64,000 nucleotides of DNA from contig NC_064011.1 in assembly GCF_932276165.1 (NCBI RefSeq), forward strand, positions 3,055,501 through 3,119,500, in the 5' to 3' direction. Each line of letters opens with the position of its first letter. Within the stretch, counting starts at the first letter, position 1. This DNA comes from Plutella xylostella. Lineage: Eukaryota; Arthropoda; Insecta; Lepidoptera; Plutellidae. The notes beneath the pieces were generated by a model. The model did not search any database. It was not told where the DNA came from and saw nothing but the letters and a program-made list of their open reading frames with translations. Below, piece by piece: positions 43,001-51,854 of this stretch. The translations under genes and the position numbers were made by a program.

Positions 43001-44456
43001 GCGCGGGATCTCCACTGCAGTGGCAAAGGCGGGAAACCTCCAGCCTGTGTCTGCCACTCTGCCGCACCATGCCGCCGCAGAACCCGCACGACGATTCCTC
43101 GCCGTGTCACGAGTCTTCGACGGGGGGAGCCTCCCCTCAAGCTCCGATCGAGACCACCCTGGCCGCCGAGGCCGCCGAGGTCACCGAGGTCGAAGAGGTC
43201 GCCGAGACCACAACCCTGAGTCCGCATCCAGCGGACCCGCTGGCTACTCCCAGTCATCCAAAGGATCAGCAAGCAAGCCTACTCCGCTGATAACCACGGA
43301 GCGCCGATCGCGCCGCCACCCCGTAGCTTACAGACAGCACGGGGTCTCCAAGGGCTGCACCCAAGCAGCCACACTGACGCCAGCGGTACTGAGGCCCACT
43401 GCGCGCTCCCGAACGCGCCGCCCTGCTGCCTCCATGAGCAGCCTCGCCGCCACCACGTCAAGACGACCCTTTGCACGAGTCGTCGACGGGGGGAGCCCTC
43501 CCTCTTCCACCGGTGGCCGCTTCATCGAGTCTGGACCCAGACGACCCACAGGCTATCAACAGCCTTCCATGAAGAAAGCGTGCAAGCCTGCACCGCTACA
43601 CCCTTCGTGCTGCCCCACGTGGCATAACCCCGCTGCTTCCTCGCAGCGCGGGGACTCCGCTGACTACCCTCCGTCAGCACCTGTGAGCAAATCAATTGTG
43701 CTCGTTTGGCACCGCACCCCGCCGTGCCACCCCACCGCTATGAAACAGCGTGGGGACTCTCCTGGCTACAGACAGCCATCACCTGGGACACCAGCGTCCC
43801 ATCCTAAGCGCCCCCAGCCGCGCAAGACCCGTCCAGCCGCACATCCCGTGCGCCGTGAGACTCCAACTGGCACCCTGCCGGTTACCACACCGCTCGCAAC
43901 CGCTGAGCGCCGCACCCTGCGGCACCGTCCCACTGTACACACCGTGCAGTGTGGGATTTCCACTGGCTGCCCCCAGCCAGCACCGGGGCCTGTCAGCAAG
44001 ACCGCTGCGATGGCATTCCATGCGCACTGCCCCTTGCCGTGCTGCAACGTTCCTGCGCGCCGCCCTTCGCCGAGCCGCAACTTCCCCGCTGCATTTACAC
44101 AGCGCGGGGTCTCCATTGGCTTGTCCGAGCCAACTCCAGCCCCGACGACAAAGCCTGCGCCACTGACGATCAGTGCGCGCGGCTCCCCGTCATGCTACCC
44201 CGCTGCTCTGAGCCAGCGCGGGGTCTCCGCTGCAACCGCAGCCATTCCTGAACTTCCGCCGACTGCAACCAGCAGCCCAGCCATGGTGCAGAGACCGCCA
44301 CCGAGGTGGCCCCGACGCGGCTGCGTTACTCGCTTCAGGAAGAACCAGCCACAAGTGGAAGCTTCATCGTGCCCATTGACGCCCACACCGGTCGTCAATC
44401 CAGAAGGGCTATCCACACCACCCCCGGCCGCACCAAGAATGCGGCAGACAGCATGA
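40089..44456 (+). CDS. Gag-like, repeat-rich protein of the LTR element
   Basis: An uninterrupted 1455-codon ORF whose ATG lies 58 bases after the 5' LTR with G at -3; it stops 76 bases before the 3' LTR. Residues 1-75 are Ala/Pro/Arg/Ser-rich. Residues about 78-128 form a charged coiled coil (LRIRQVQLKAEEQLAKLARA region), as in N-terminal parts of some BEL/Pao Gag proteins. Residues about 436-560 hold three 46-residue repeats with QPTAVSLSQ..PLTPPFPERR. Residues about 664-1378 hold 13 or more PAA..QRG[VID]S motifs and three DGGS.PSSS motifs. There is no zinc knuckle, protease DTG, YXDD or integrase motif. The role is presumably structural, packaging the RNA; this is inferred from position. 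Many codon choices appear tied to hairpin formation, so selection may act partly on the nucleic acid. Opposite-strand and other-frame ORFs here are shadows. Confidence 0.75.
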   Translation: MLLTCSTPSATPFPAAPLSSARRATASAALPSGTRRLAAPAATFPLAGPSDAPTYRPMVVGRETEPRGTSIADSERSLISLRIRQVQLKAEEQLAKLARAKLQINKQLIELEEAHMQRRLAYEAESIFENESIYGPTAAVPMSHPTSSFSECRSLDAHPHAAIPAPMSHGGQTTPPRETQSCWQRENEAQLRCSELEAQPRYTEHEICYEADFPSKQSDVPSYGHTVDRRHSFPVRQCSDSEIYCYISDNEDYESEHVSDYVSPVCRGTVTGYLEPVSPSDGRTAAGPDYLKPVPPADDRTAANHVSHPLSTWNNECVASADIVPDNECVIVHSVPPLLDRDSPDRADTATCDSVCCESEKVPVYVCHNSNRCDGDTYIEVVNPDAMPEARDPAVQPNDGPTTTDAVSQPLPIFQQRCDVDTHYERHDAAAVPGWDTSAPPINGQPTAVSLSQRPLTPPFPERRVPDARHMHVNPDNAPERDTPVPPMDSQPTAVSLSQHPLTPPFPERRNLDARGERLDTGAVPEWDITVLQPDDHSTIILLSQQPLTAPYPERRSLDAELTTPVLVCRVPDTRYHADTHNVGRDVSTHELHVETDAAFQWTTSSISPSTPAAAAVLPQPADFVSVPLPAVQPTARDDSAQPRELPTGGALLPPLCVIPLRHLPAADTERGTSADVAPPTVASQTTPLLSAARHSPRRCLFPAASTQRGASTDTRVSPPAKTVRQPASLNSSKGRTPRHHPAATSSSRATTAPRRPFVETWIHDGGSPSSSSRGHQPEHATRGPTGHPRPAPTTSPGTATPLKPTRRPTLVVENHDVRRSVPRRPAAMKQRGDSTGHPRPTPVTSVGTTTPLMPTWRRSLLRQPAATKQRGHSNGYKQPTTGASSEPAPQASQVRRRRPQRPAATQRGISTGPTLQVPVAPASKPAKLVFTARDFSPCNHFPAAVSQRGVSTTTARHPLACIHLPAATIQRGISTAVAKAGNLQPVSATLPHHAAAEPARRFLAVSRVFDGGSLPSSSDRDHPGRRGRRGHRGRRGRRDHNPESASSGPAGYSQSSKGSASKPTPLITTERRSRRHPVAYRQHGVSKGCTQAATLTPAVLRPTARSRTRRPAASMSSLAATTSRRPFARVVDGGSPPSSTGGRFIESGPRRPTGYQQPSMKKACKPAPLHPSCCPTWHNPAASSQRGDSADYPPSAPVSKSIVLVWHRTPPCHPTAMKQRGDSPGYRQPSPGTPASHPKRPQPRKTRPAAHPVRRETPTGTLPVTTPLATAERRTLRHRPTVHTVQCGISTGCPQPAPGPVSKTAAMAFHAHCPLPCCNVPARRPSPSRNFPAAFTQRGVSIGLSEPTPAPTTKPAPLTISARGSPSCYPAALSQRGVSAATAAIPELPPTATSSPAMVQRPPPRWPRRGCVTRFRKNQPQVEASSCPLTPTPVVNPEGLSTPPPAAPRMRQTA
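41441..41734 (+). repeat. 138-bp coding repeat with GAGTCAGC/GCTGACTC hairpins
   Basis: Perfect 8-bp hairpins with 4-base loops at 41441-41460 and 41579-41598 and a 6-bp version at 41719-41734. The spacing is exactly 138 bp (46 codons). Each is followed by a second hairpin of the form GAGCGcCGA..TCGaCGCTC. Confidence 0.9.
42080..44223 (+). repeat. Thirteen dispersed CCCGC..GCGGG hairpins (PAA..QRG repeat)
   Basis: Arm pairs at 42080/42100, 42194/42214, 42563/42583, 42680/42700, 42794/42811, 42914/42934, 42983/43003, 43319/43339, 43628/43648, 43730/43750, 43928/43951, 44094/44104 and 44198/44218 (arm starts). Arms are six bases; all thirteen pairs are exactly complementary. Variants are CCCCGC/GCGGGG (6), TCCCGC/GCGGGA (3), and one each of GCCCGC/GCGGGC, CCCCGT/ACGGGG, CCCCAC/GTGGGG and TCCCAC/GTGGGA. 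An inner GCT/AGC pair extends most stems past a one-base bulge. Confidence 0.9.
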
Positions 44457-44521
44457 CAAGGAGTCCAAACCGGACGAATAGTTCCTCGCTGTCCTCCAAA
44501 GAAGGCTCATTTCATATACGC

Positions 44522-44532
44522 CGGGGGGAGAC
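44522..44532 (+). promoter_or_regulatory. Polypurine tract
   Basis: cggggggagac immediately before the TG of the 3' LTR, the expected plus-strand primer. Near-identical cggggggagc strings occur four times inside the ORF (42031, 42383, 43121, 43487). Confidence 0.8.
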
Positions 44533-45564
44533 TGTTGCGGACAGCGAGCTATCCATCCTGCTCGCACGCACAGCGCTCCCTCGCACCCACGCACGGCGCG
44601 CTTGACCAATGAGCGCGCCTCTCCCGAGTCGAGAACAATGGAGGCCTATTGGTCTCAGGTATAAATACAGGCCCTTTTTCCCTGTATTGTCAGTCTTAGC
44701 CTCGCTTCGACTCGGAGTTCTGCTCAGCGCAAGCTAGCAAGCTCACCACCGCCGACCGAAAGGAAGGCACCCAAAAGGGTCGAACCCCCGGTTCCCCTTT
44801 TACGCACAGGGTTGCGTTACTCCGACCGCAAGGAAGGAACCCCGACGAAGGTGAATCCTCGATTCCCTGAGTCACCCCGCCGAAGTCCGAGCCAGGGAGC
44901 AGACTTCGCGCGGGAGGTAGCATCCGCTACTCCAGACACCCGTCTGGCCCAGCAGCGACGCCCGTCGCTGCTACCGCGACGCCCGTCGCCACCACCGTGA
45001 CGCCCGCTGCGGGTCGAGCCGGTAACCACCGCCGCTCCCCGCAGACCACCGTCCAGACACCCGTCTGGCCCAGCAGCGACGCCCGTCGCTGCTACCGCGA
45101 CGCCCGTCGCCACCACCGTGACGCCCGCTGCGGGTCGAGCCGGTAACCACCGCCGCTCCCCGCAGACCACCGTCCAGACACCCGTCTGGCCCAGCAGCGA
45201 CGCCCGTCGCTGCTACCGCGACGCCCGTCGTTGACAATCGCGACGCCCGTCGCCCCGACGCCGCTGCTGCGGGTCGAGCCGGTAACCACCGCCGCTCCCC
45301 GCAGCCCCTCACGAATCCACGGTACGGGTCGAGTCGGCATCCTGCCCTCCCCGTGACACCAGTATAGAGAACAGTGACTAAGTGAAAGTGTTTACGAACA
45401 GTGATATGGACACCCGTCCTTCAGTGAACCTTTTATGCCTGTTTCTCGTATTTGTGTTAACCTTTGTGTTCCGTGTGATTGTGTAAATAAATTCCTCTTG
45501 TTGAGGAGAGTGAAATCGAAACGGTATTTTTTTTCACCGCTCAGTCCACTTACTGTCCTCAACA
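44533..45564 (+). mobile_element. 3' LTR of the gag-only retrotransposon
   Basis: 1032 bp, TG..CA, apparently identical to the 5' LTR including the 121-bp repeat array (44932-45308), TATA/initiator (44660-44694), the 26-codon ORF (45406-45486) and AATAAA (45486-45491). LTRs are made identical at insertion, so the absence of visible differences means a very recent insertion. Confidence 0.95.
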
Positions 45565-45569
45565 CTGTA
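45565..45569. repeat. Target-site duplication ctgta (right)
   Basis: Pairs with 38994-38998. Confidence 0.9.
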
Positions 45570-46814
45570 TATAGACTTCACTATGAAAACATGATATTTG
45601 AACGGTGAAAACTATCGACGAATTATTTAAGTAAGTGATTATTACCTATGGGCTTTGGGCAACCCTAATTTTTACCAGTACTTACACTCTGCCAAAACTC
45701 CGTAAAAACACATATTCACGCACTCTTTCGGTTCTCAATTTGACAGTTTCACATTGTGTAAATACACTGAGCACGAAAATACGAATTTTGTAGTCGATTG
45801 TTTGCAGAATACAGCTAATAAAACTCCATAACAATACCCTTACTTGTTAGTGTAAGTACATTTTACTCACAACTGTACATAAATAACCTTGTAACATGCT
45901 GGAGATCGTTTATGGGTCCCATCGAAGGAGTGGGACCCTATGAGTCACTTACTCCCTTTCGGTTACATTAATCTTTTTAACAATCTTTATACAACCTTCC
46001 TATCCAATATACATAATTATACAGTGTGTTGTTTTTCGGACCCGACAAACTTAAAGGGTGGATTCTACGAGTAACGTAGGGTAACGTAAGTATACGTAGG
46101 GTCAAATCTCGATATTCTAGAAATGGCGGCCATTTTAAAGTGGTTTTGACGTCAGGAATTCTGAATCAAGAATCTCTACATTTATGAACAGGAAGCCACT
46201 CAAATCGACAGCCAATAAACAAAACCACTACTAGTACAAACAATCCCTTATATCCGATTAATCGATTTATCCTACAAATAAATCGATTCAGATTAATGTC
46301 AGCGTCTCCGCGGCAGCGGCATCCGATAACAAGGCATTATTTATTGAATCGATTCTCTTTTTTTATTCGCTTCGTTCATCGAATGGGGTTTGTATTGCTC
46401 TAGTTAAACTAGTGATGGGAGAAAAGTGTTGTGTGTGTTTTTGTGTATCTGACTATGGTATCGTAATACCATAGTATATAATATAATAATAATAGTAATA
46501 CCATAGTATATGGTATCGTAATACCATAGTAGGTACACTTACAAAATTCGGACACCAAATTAATATGCCCAATTTTTTTCAAAAGTTATTTAAAATACTT
46601 ATTAGAACACAATAATAACGTTTTAGTTGGTAGGTAATATTAGAATTAATATTGAAGACGGTGAACCTTCTCGGTTGAGGCGTAATTTTGGTACTACGAC
46701 ACTGCAACTTAATAAAAATTAGGTATCCACATTGTAAACTTCTATTAGATAGGTACATAATTTTAATATACAGAGGAGTGCAGATTTTACAAAAGGCAAA
46801 ACAAAATTTGTTCA
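45570..46814. other. Intergenic stretch with a local duplication
   Basis: AT-rich. At 46455-46532 the phrase tatggtatcgtaataccatag occurs twice around an ATA-rich spacer with a third partial copy; each is itself an inverted repeat (ggta..taccat). No gene. Confidence 0.4.
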
Positions 46815-46872
46815 GTTTAACCGCCCGAGTCACTCCCTTTCGGCTTAGTTCGCCACTTTAGCAACACCCTGC
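46815..46872. repeat. MITE fragment, CAGGGTG family
   Basis: 'cgagtcactccctttcggcttagttcgccactttagcaacaccctg' is a right-hand end of the family. Confidence 0.5.
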
Positions 46873-47339
46873 CTGTATTATTACGAGGATTCGATGACTC
46901 GGACTATTTTTGATGACAATCACACCACCTTTAGACTTACCATAAACTTTACGCTAAAACCTTACTTATTCCCATAACAAACTTAATTCTCCCTTTGAAA
47001 CTTACTTAATTTAAATCTTTTCTACCAGCGATTCCCACGTGGAAACTCTCAAGTAATTAGTTCTTGGATACTCAAGTACTGAAGGAAATCTAGAGAGGAA
47101 GATTCACACACTCACTTTGACACATCTTCTTATACTACTAAGGCCCGATTTCACCATTGAAGAATAAGACTAAGCCGAAAATAAATCGTCTATTCACTGT
47201 AGTGGTTGGAATAGCCGTATTCTTCAAACTTGAAATTGAACTTAAGCACGACTCTATCCCGTTGCATTAACTGTACCGATTGCGTGAAAATTCTTGTTCG
47301 TTCGTTCGTCAATTTAGAGAGTGACCTCTCTGATAAAAT

Positions 47340-47520
47340 AAAACCCTTCATCATCATCACTGCTGGATATAGGCCTCTCCCAAAAGGAGCGCCACAAAAC
47401 TCGGTCCTCGGCCTTCCTCATCCAACCACTACCGGCTACCCACCTAAGGTCGTCAGTCCAGCGGGCAGGATGGTACCCACGCTGCGTTTGCCTGTTCGTG
47501 GTCTCCACTCGAGAACTCGT
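47340..47520 (-). pseudogene. RTE-like LINE, C-terminal coding remnant and 3' end
   Basis: The minus strand encodes a block RWTDDLRWVAGSGWMRKAED followed by RVLWRSFWE, then a short spacer and ctgatgatgatgaa-type tail. The WTDD..AG..W...A.DR..W pattern is typical of the extreme C-terminus of RTE-like reverse transcriptase proteins in insects. Only about 55 codons remain, so this is a 5'-truncated dead copy. Confidence 0.6.
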
Positions 47521-48460
47521 CTACCCCTACGGTAATCGGATAAATAAAACCCTGCTGTATAGACTAAATTCCAACTCCAGTGTACACTACAAGACGTTGT
47601 AGTCTGTGAAATCCGAAACCCCACATACTCGTATTGCACGGCGTTCACTAAACGCTATTTCACACTCTTGCAGAATGTTGAGAAAACGTTTTAAAACGCC
47701 GCACACAAGAAATGCTACACTCTTGTAAGAATGTTGTAAATAAGTTTACTGGTGCCCTATTCGGGCCAACTCAGCGGTTGGTTATTTGTTTAACTTTTAT
47801 TGCAAAATTTACAAAGTTGATTTAATGCTGAATGAATTTTCTTCTTGTGAAACTGCTGGAGATTCAGAGGGCCTAGTGTAGGTTTTCTTAACCAATCGAC
47901 CAATAAAAATGCGTTCTTTAAAAAAATAAAGGAATGTTTTCTTTGACTAAAGTTTTCAATGTACATTCTTTTCCCTTCAGGTGTTATTACAAAATTTCAA
48001 CCTGTACAACAAACATAAAATAGACACCTTTTGCTTAAGCAAACAAAAAACCACTAGTAGTACATACAGCTTTGGCCCAGTTTCTCAAATCAAGACAAGA
48101 GTAGTTAACAATCTAAAGAAACCATGGATTAAGAAAGGCATCGGGCAAGTCGGGAGCAAAAGTTAATCCAGCAGGCTGTCCTACGCCCGCCTAGGCCTCC
48201 CGGGTTGATCCCACAGGAGTTTATTAAGCCTTTGTGATTGGACGATGCTGAAAATTGGACGTTTGATTTCTATTTTGTTTGCCTTTTCGCCCATTCCAGC
48301 GCCGACATTGTAATTGACTTTGTCTTTCATCTTTGTGAGTTGGTGGACAATTTTGGAGGCTTGAAATGCAGTGAGTTGAATTGTAAATTGTAAACACGTA
48401 TGTACATCAAAAGTTATTTTTACGTGTTCATATAGGAACTTACTTAACAGTAGGTATCTA
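47521..48460. other. Intergenic stretch, no gene seen
   Basis: AT-rich; a 61-codon ORF at 47981-48166 has no recognisable features. Confidence 0.35.
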
Positions 48461-48509
48461 TTTAATGTATCAACTGTATCTATCTCTTAATTGCAAAATT
48501 TATTTTATG

Positions 48510-48590
48510 ATGGCGTCATTAGCTAGTCTTTTCTGTTTAGAAGTAATTTGGTGGTACTGTAACTTTTTCTTTGCTCGTGAGTGTATATGT
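48510..48590. repeat. MITE right-end fragment, TACACTCA family
   Basis: 'gatggcgtcattagctagtcttttctgtttagaagtaatttggtg' and 'gtaactttttctttgctcgtgagtgta', matching the right half of 33122-33589. Confidence 0.5.
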
Positions 48591-48609
48591 TTTATATCTC
48601 TAGTCCATC

Positions 48610-48722
48610 CATCCAAAGGTTGTCTGGAAGAGATCGCTATAAGCGATAAGACCGCCTTTTGTACCCTAGTTAAGTGTCTATGTAAAATTGTTAATTATTT
48701 CTTGATGTACAAATAAAGAGTA
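48610..48722 (+). mobile_element. LINE 3' end (CR1/Jockey-like tail)
   Basis: 'aaaggttgtctggaagagatcgctataagcgataagaccgcc' then 'gtacaaataaagagtaaaaaaaaaaaa'. Directly followed by another repeat. Confidence 0.65.
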
Positions 48723-48732
48723 AAAAAAAAAA

Positions 48733-48857
48733 AACACGCACTCACGCCTTGTACTAATGTACTCCCTTGCGGGGTAGGCAGAGGTGCATTGCTGCACCCA
48801 CTTTTCGCCAGAGTGTTATGTTAGTCCCAATGTAATAGGGGGCGGGCCTATTGCCAT
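48733..48857. repeat. Interspersed repeat, 'gtaggcagaggt' family, best copy
   Basis: 'cacgcactcacgccttgtactaatgtactcccttgcggggtaggcagaggtgcattgctgcacccacttttcgcca...aatagggggcgggcctattgcca'. It lies between a LINE tail and a SINE. Confidence 0.6.
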
Positions 48858-48862
48858 TTTAC

Positions 48863-48986
48863 GGGCACATCCAAGACCTGAGAACAAATATCTGTGTTTA
48901 AACAAATATCTGCCCCAGCCGGGAATCGAACCCGGGACGATCGGCTCAGTAGTCAGGGTCACTAACCACTACGCCATTCGGTCGTC
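48863..48986 (-). mobile_element. SINE family B, head half
   Basis: Complement of the tRNA-like head: 'ccccagccgggaatcgaacccgggac' (box B) and 'cactaaccactacgccattcgg' (box A). The 3' half is missing. Confidence 0.75.
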
Positions 48987-49019
48987 AAAAAATAAAGAGT
49001 ACTCTACTTTTTACCAACA

Positions 49020-49140
49020 ACGGTTGTCTGGACGAGATCGCTCTTAGCGATAACACAGCCATTTGTGCTAAATGTTAATAAAGTTAAATTTAAGTTATGT
49101 TTCATGGTGTGCAAATAAAGATTATTATTATTATTATTAT
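49020..49140 (+). mobile_element. LINE 3' end (CR1/Jockey-like tail)
   Basis: 'acggttgtctggacgagatcgctcttagcgataacacagcc', then 'gtgtgcaaataaagattattattattatt'. Confidence 0.65.
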
Positions 49141-49489
49141 CGTCATTAGACGTTATTCATTATCGTCGTAAGATTACTTAAAATAATAACTAATCTTAAA
49201 ACAGGGTCCAAACTAACAGTCCAAGTTGGGTTTCGTGATTAAGTGGAAGGTAGTCGGGTCTTTCATAAATAATTTCCGAGATCTTTTCTTATCTTCTGAT
49301 GCTGGAGGCAAAGAGAGAGAATTACTGCGATCAAGAGTACGCTGTGGAAAAAGGAGTACAATCAGCAAAAGAGATACGTGGACCACCCAAATTTTATCAT
49401 CCACTGACGGGTGATACGTGACATGATAAATACTTAACCAATACAGTTTGTTTGTAGGTGCCGATAAAATATTCGTCGTCGCTAAAAAT

Positions 49490-49668
49490 AATATTCATTC
49501 TCCATAGTAAAAAAAAAGTCACGTGACCAACTAAGTTTCTATGGAAAATTAATATAACTATTTTTTTGCGAATTTTGAAATTCTGGCTTCAGTTTCGGGC
49601 TTAGATATAGCATGCTGCACATGCTGGTTTCTGCTTAGTATACCCTTTTTGCAACACCCTGTATATAT
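49490..49668. mobile_element. MITE, CAGGGTG family (right part)
   Basis: 'aaaaagtcacgtgaccaactaagtttctatgg', 'gggcttagatatagcatgctgcacatgctgg' and terminus ttttttgcaacaccctg next to TA. Confidence 0.6.
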
Positions 49669-49671
49669 AAC

Positions 49672-50599
49672 TTCTATAAGTAACAGGTAAAATCTAAACC
49701 TACACACTGAATAAAACTTTGCATATAACATTAAATTTAGTGAGTCACAAGACAAGAGCAAGATTGAATCAAGCTACTGCCTGCACTGAAATCTTGCTCA
49801 AAGTTTTCATGTTAGTTTAATGTCACCTGTAGGTACAGTCAGCAAAAAAAGTATAATAAAAGATTGTTAAAACACGTGTAATACTGAGAAGGGAGGGGGA
49901 AACCTAAATAGAGTGAATCAGGGGGTCATTCTGAACAAACTCTGTTCTAAAAGATTTGTTTTAAAATAATATATACTCAGCCATTGACATATATATTACT
50001 AGCGTAAGGACAGGGCCTCCCACTCAAAAAAATGGCACCCGCGCGTTGGCCCTAAAATCGTAATTTTAGGGCCAATGCTCCTCAGTAGACAGTTGTCTGT
50101 GGCCGCGAGATGGTCTTGTGAATCTTGTGATAAATATGTAGTTGTGTTGTGAAAGGCTGCAAAAACCATTATACGAAGGTCAAAAAGAAACATCGAATAT
50201 CGTATCATCGGTAATTACCATTAAATTAAGTAATAAACACATTATAAAGTGATAATTATTTTACTACCAAAGTCTACAATGGCCGCGCGCTGTAACCTTG
50301 TGCGGACGTCATTTTTTGTTGACTATCCTCCGAGAACATTTTCTTGTTGCACACACTTACGTTTTGGAGCGCGATTTTTAGTCCATTTGTACGGGACGCT
50401 CTACATAGCTTTTAGTAGTTGGATTTGTCTAAAATTATTGATATGGCGCCTTCAAGTAATAAAACAATGTCCAGGACATGTCCAGGATGGTAAATTATTA
50501 ACGCACGTACAAGGTTACGTCGTCAAGATCGTTGCTAGGCACTGACATAGTTCAAACAAATTATGACAGATAACAGTTATTTCGCTTGTATGAAGAAGC
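49672..50599. other. Intergenic stretch, no gene supported
   Basis: AT-rich. A 98-codon ORF at 50249-50545 and the short inverted phrase 'ggccctaaaatcgtaattttagggcc' at 50048-50073 (a perfect 12-bp stem) are the only notable items. Confidence 0.35.
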
Positions 50600-50820
50600 A
50601 ATGACCAAAGAAAAAAAAGAGGACCTGCCCTATCCACGAAAATTACAATACAACATTGCGACCGGTCGCCATGTTGATTGACATCCAAACACAAGGTACT
50701 TCAGCTGTCAAACAATTTGTTTGTTTACATTTTTCAAGAAGCAAGCCGCCATTTTAATTGAAACCAAAGCGCGTTTTTTTCGTGGATAGGGCATGTCCTC
50801 TTTTTTTTTTTTGGTCATTG
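50600..50820. mobile_element. MITE, AATGACCAAA..GAGGAC family
   Basis: Left end 'caatgaccaaagaaaaaaaagaggacctgccctatccacgaaaa' and right end 'ttttcgtggatagggcatgtcctctttttttttttttggtcattg' are inverted repeats of about 44 bp. 221 bp, non-coding. Confidence 0.75.
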
Positions 50821-51309
50821 TGAAGAAGGTTTGAGTAAAATGTTCTGGAGGGCCTATCCTTCCTTTTGAAATCATTGTACTCAGCATAAAATCTGTGACA
50901 GTGACAGCTAAATAAATGTTTTATTTTATTTTCCCTTTTATAAACCTATGCTGGTACTTTAGTACAGAAAACCATTTTTTAAGAACTCAATTTACGTCTA
51001 AACGACAGTTTAATCATGTCATTACTTCAAATAAGTAAGCAGTTTTCATGTAATTTTGCAGAAAACGAAAAATTAAATAAAGTACCTACCTAGTTACTAA
51101 AGAATTTATATCTGGACCAATTTAATGCCTAAATTGCATTATTAAAGGTTCACGTTTTTATAACAGCACCGTCGTTTGGGCCATTTTAAGTTTATTACCC
51201 CTAAAATTGGAGCTCCTAACAAGGTACTGGTTCATATACATTCTTTTGTTTACAGCAGTGCGTAGGATGGGATTATTCTGAGATACATAGGTATATTAAG
51301 AATATTATC

Positions 51310-51416
51310 CTATACCTTGTTTCACGTCGAAATACATCTAATAGGAACAAAAACTACCCTTATTCGAATGTAATAAGGGTTCTATCACATGTCTTTCCCC
51401 GTGAAACAAGGTATAG
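51310..51416. mobile_element. MITE, CTATACCTTGTTTCACG family
   Basis: Perfect 17-bp ends (ctataccttgtttcacg and cgtgaaacaaggtatag) plus an internal 'acccttattcg..taataagggt' pair. 107 bp. Confidence 0.75.
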
Positions 51417-51445
51417 ACTTAGAGCCTACTCTTGGACCTAAAAAG

Positions 51446-51854
51446 TCTGACCCCAAGGCACGAGACCGTTGTCGAAATAGTACTATTAAAAAACAGCGAC
51501 GACTGATTGACGCTGGTGACTGATTCGTATGATGCTAACACAACTCACTTAGAGTTCGACAAACTTATCTGTTCCGGTGACAGTTCACTAAATTGGTCCA
51601 TATCTCATTATTTACTAATAAATTATATATTGATATAGATTAAATGGGTTTATTAAAACCGCAAGGGTAAATTACCATTACGGGAAAACTTAACATCTTA
51701 AAGAATTAAGAAATATTAGACATTTACGTGAGCTCTCACCGGAACAGATAAGTTTGTGGCACTGTATGTCAGTCCCTGCTGCATGGGCCCGATATCAAAG
51801 TTACATTTTATAAAATGTTTACCGACATCGATGACTCGTGCCGTGGGGTCAGGA
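51446..51854. mobile_element. MITE-like element, TCTGACCCCAAGGCACGAG ends
   Basis: Ends tctgaccccaaggcacgag and ctcgtgccgtggggtcagga are inverted. Inner inverted pair 'acaaacttatctgttccggtga' (about 51558) and 'tcaccggaacagataagtttgt' (about 51736). Non-coding. Confidence 0.6.

Larger units (their letters stand above)
40031..44532 (+). mobile_element. Internal region of a non-autonomous LTR retrotransposon
   Basis: 4502 bp between the LTRs holding one ORF and no pol. PBS type, 5-bp target duplication and the coiled-coil N-terminus of the ORF suggest a BEL/Pao relative, but without reverse transcriptase this cannot be proven from sequence. The region is GC-rich and dense in short perfect palindromes. 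With both LTRs and TSDs the whole element spans 38999-45564 (6566 bp). To move it would need reverse transcriptase, RNase H, protease and integrase from another element. Confidence 0.9.

Noticed and set aside
39162..45340. Many minus-strand and alternative-frame ORFs (60-162 codons) over the LTR element
   Set aside because: GC-rich DNA has few stop codons and the repeats produce mirrored ORFs; they start at non-ATG codons in places and show no domains. Only the 1455-codon plus-strand ORF spans the internal region.
38999..45564. GC-rich block as bacterial contamination or a virus insertion
   Set aside because: LTRs, TSD, PBS and PPT show an integrated LTR retrotransposon. No envelope-like or other viral protein was seen.
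50249..50545. 98-codon ORF as a host exon
   Set aside because: No consensus splice sites in frame and no recognisable protein content.
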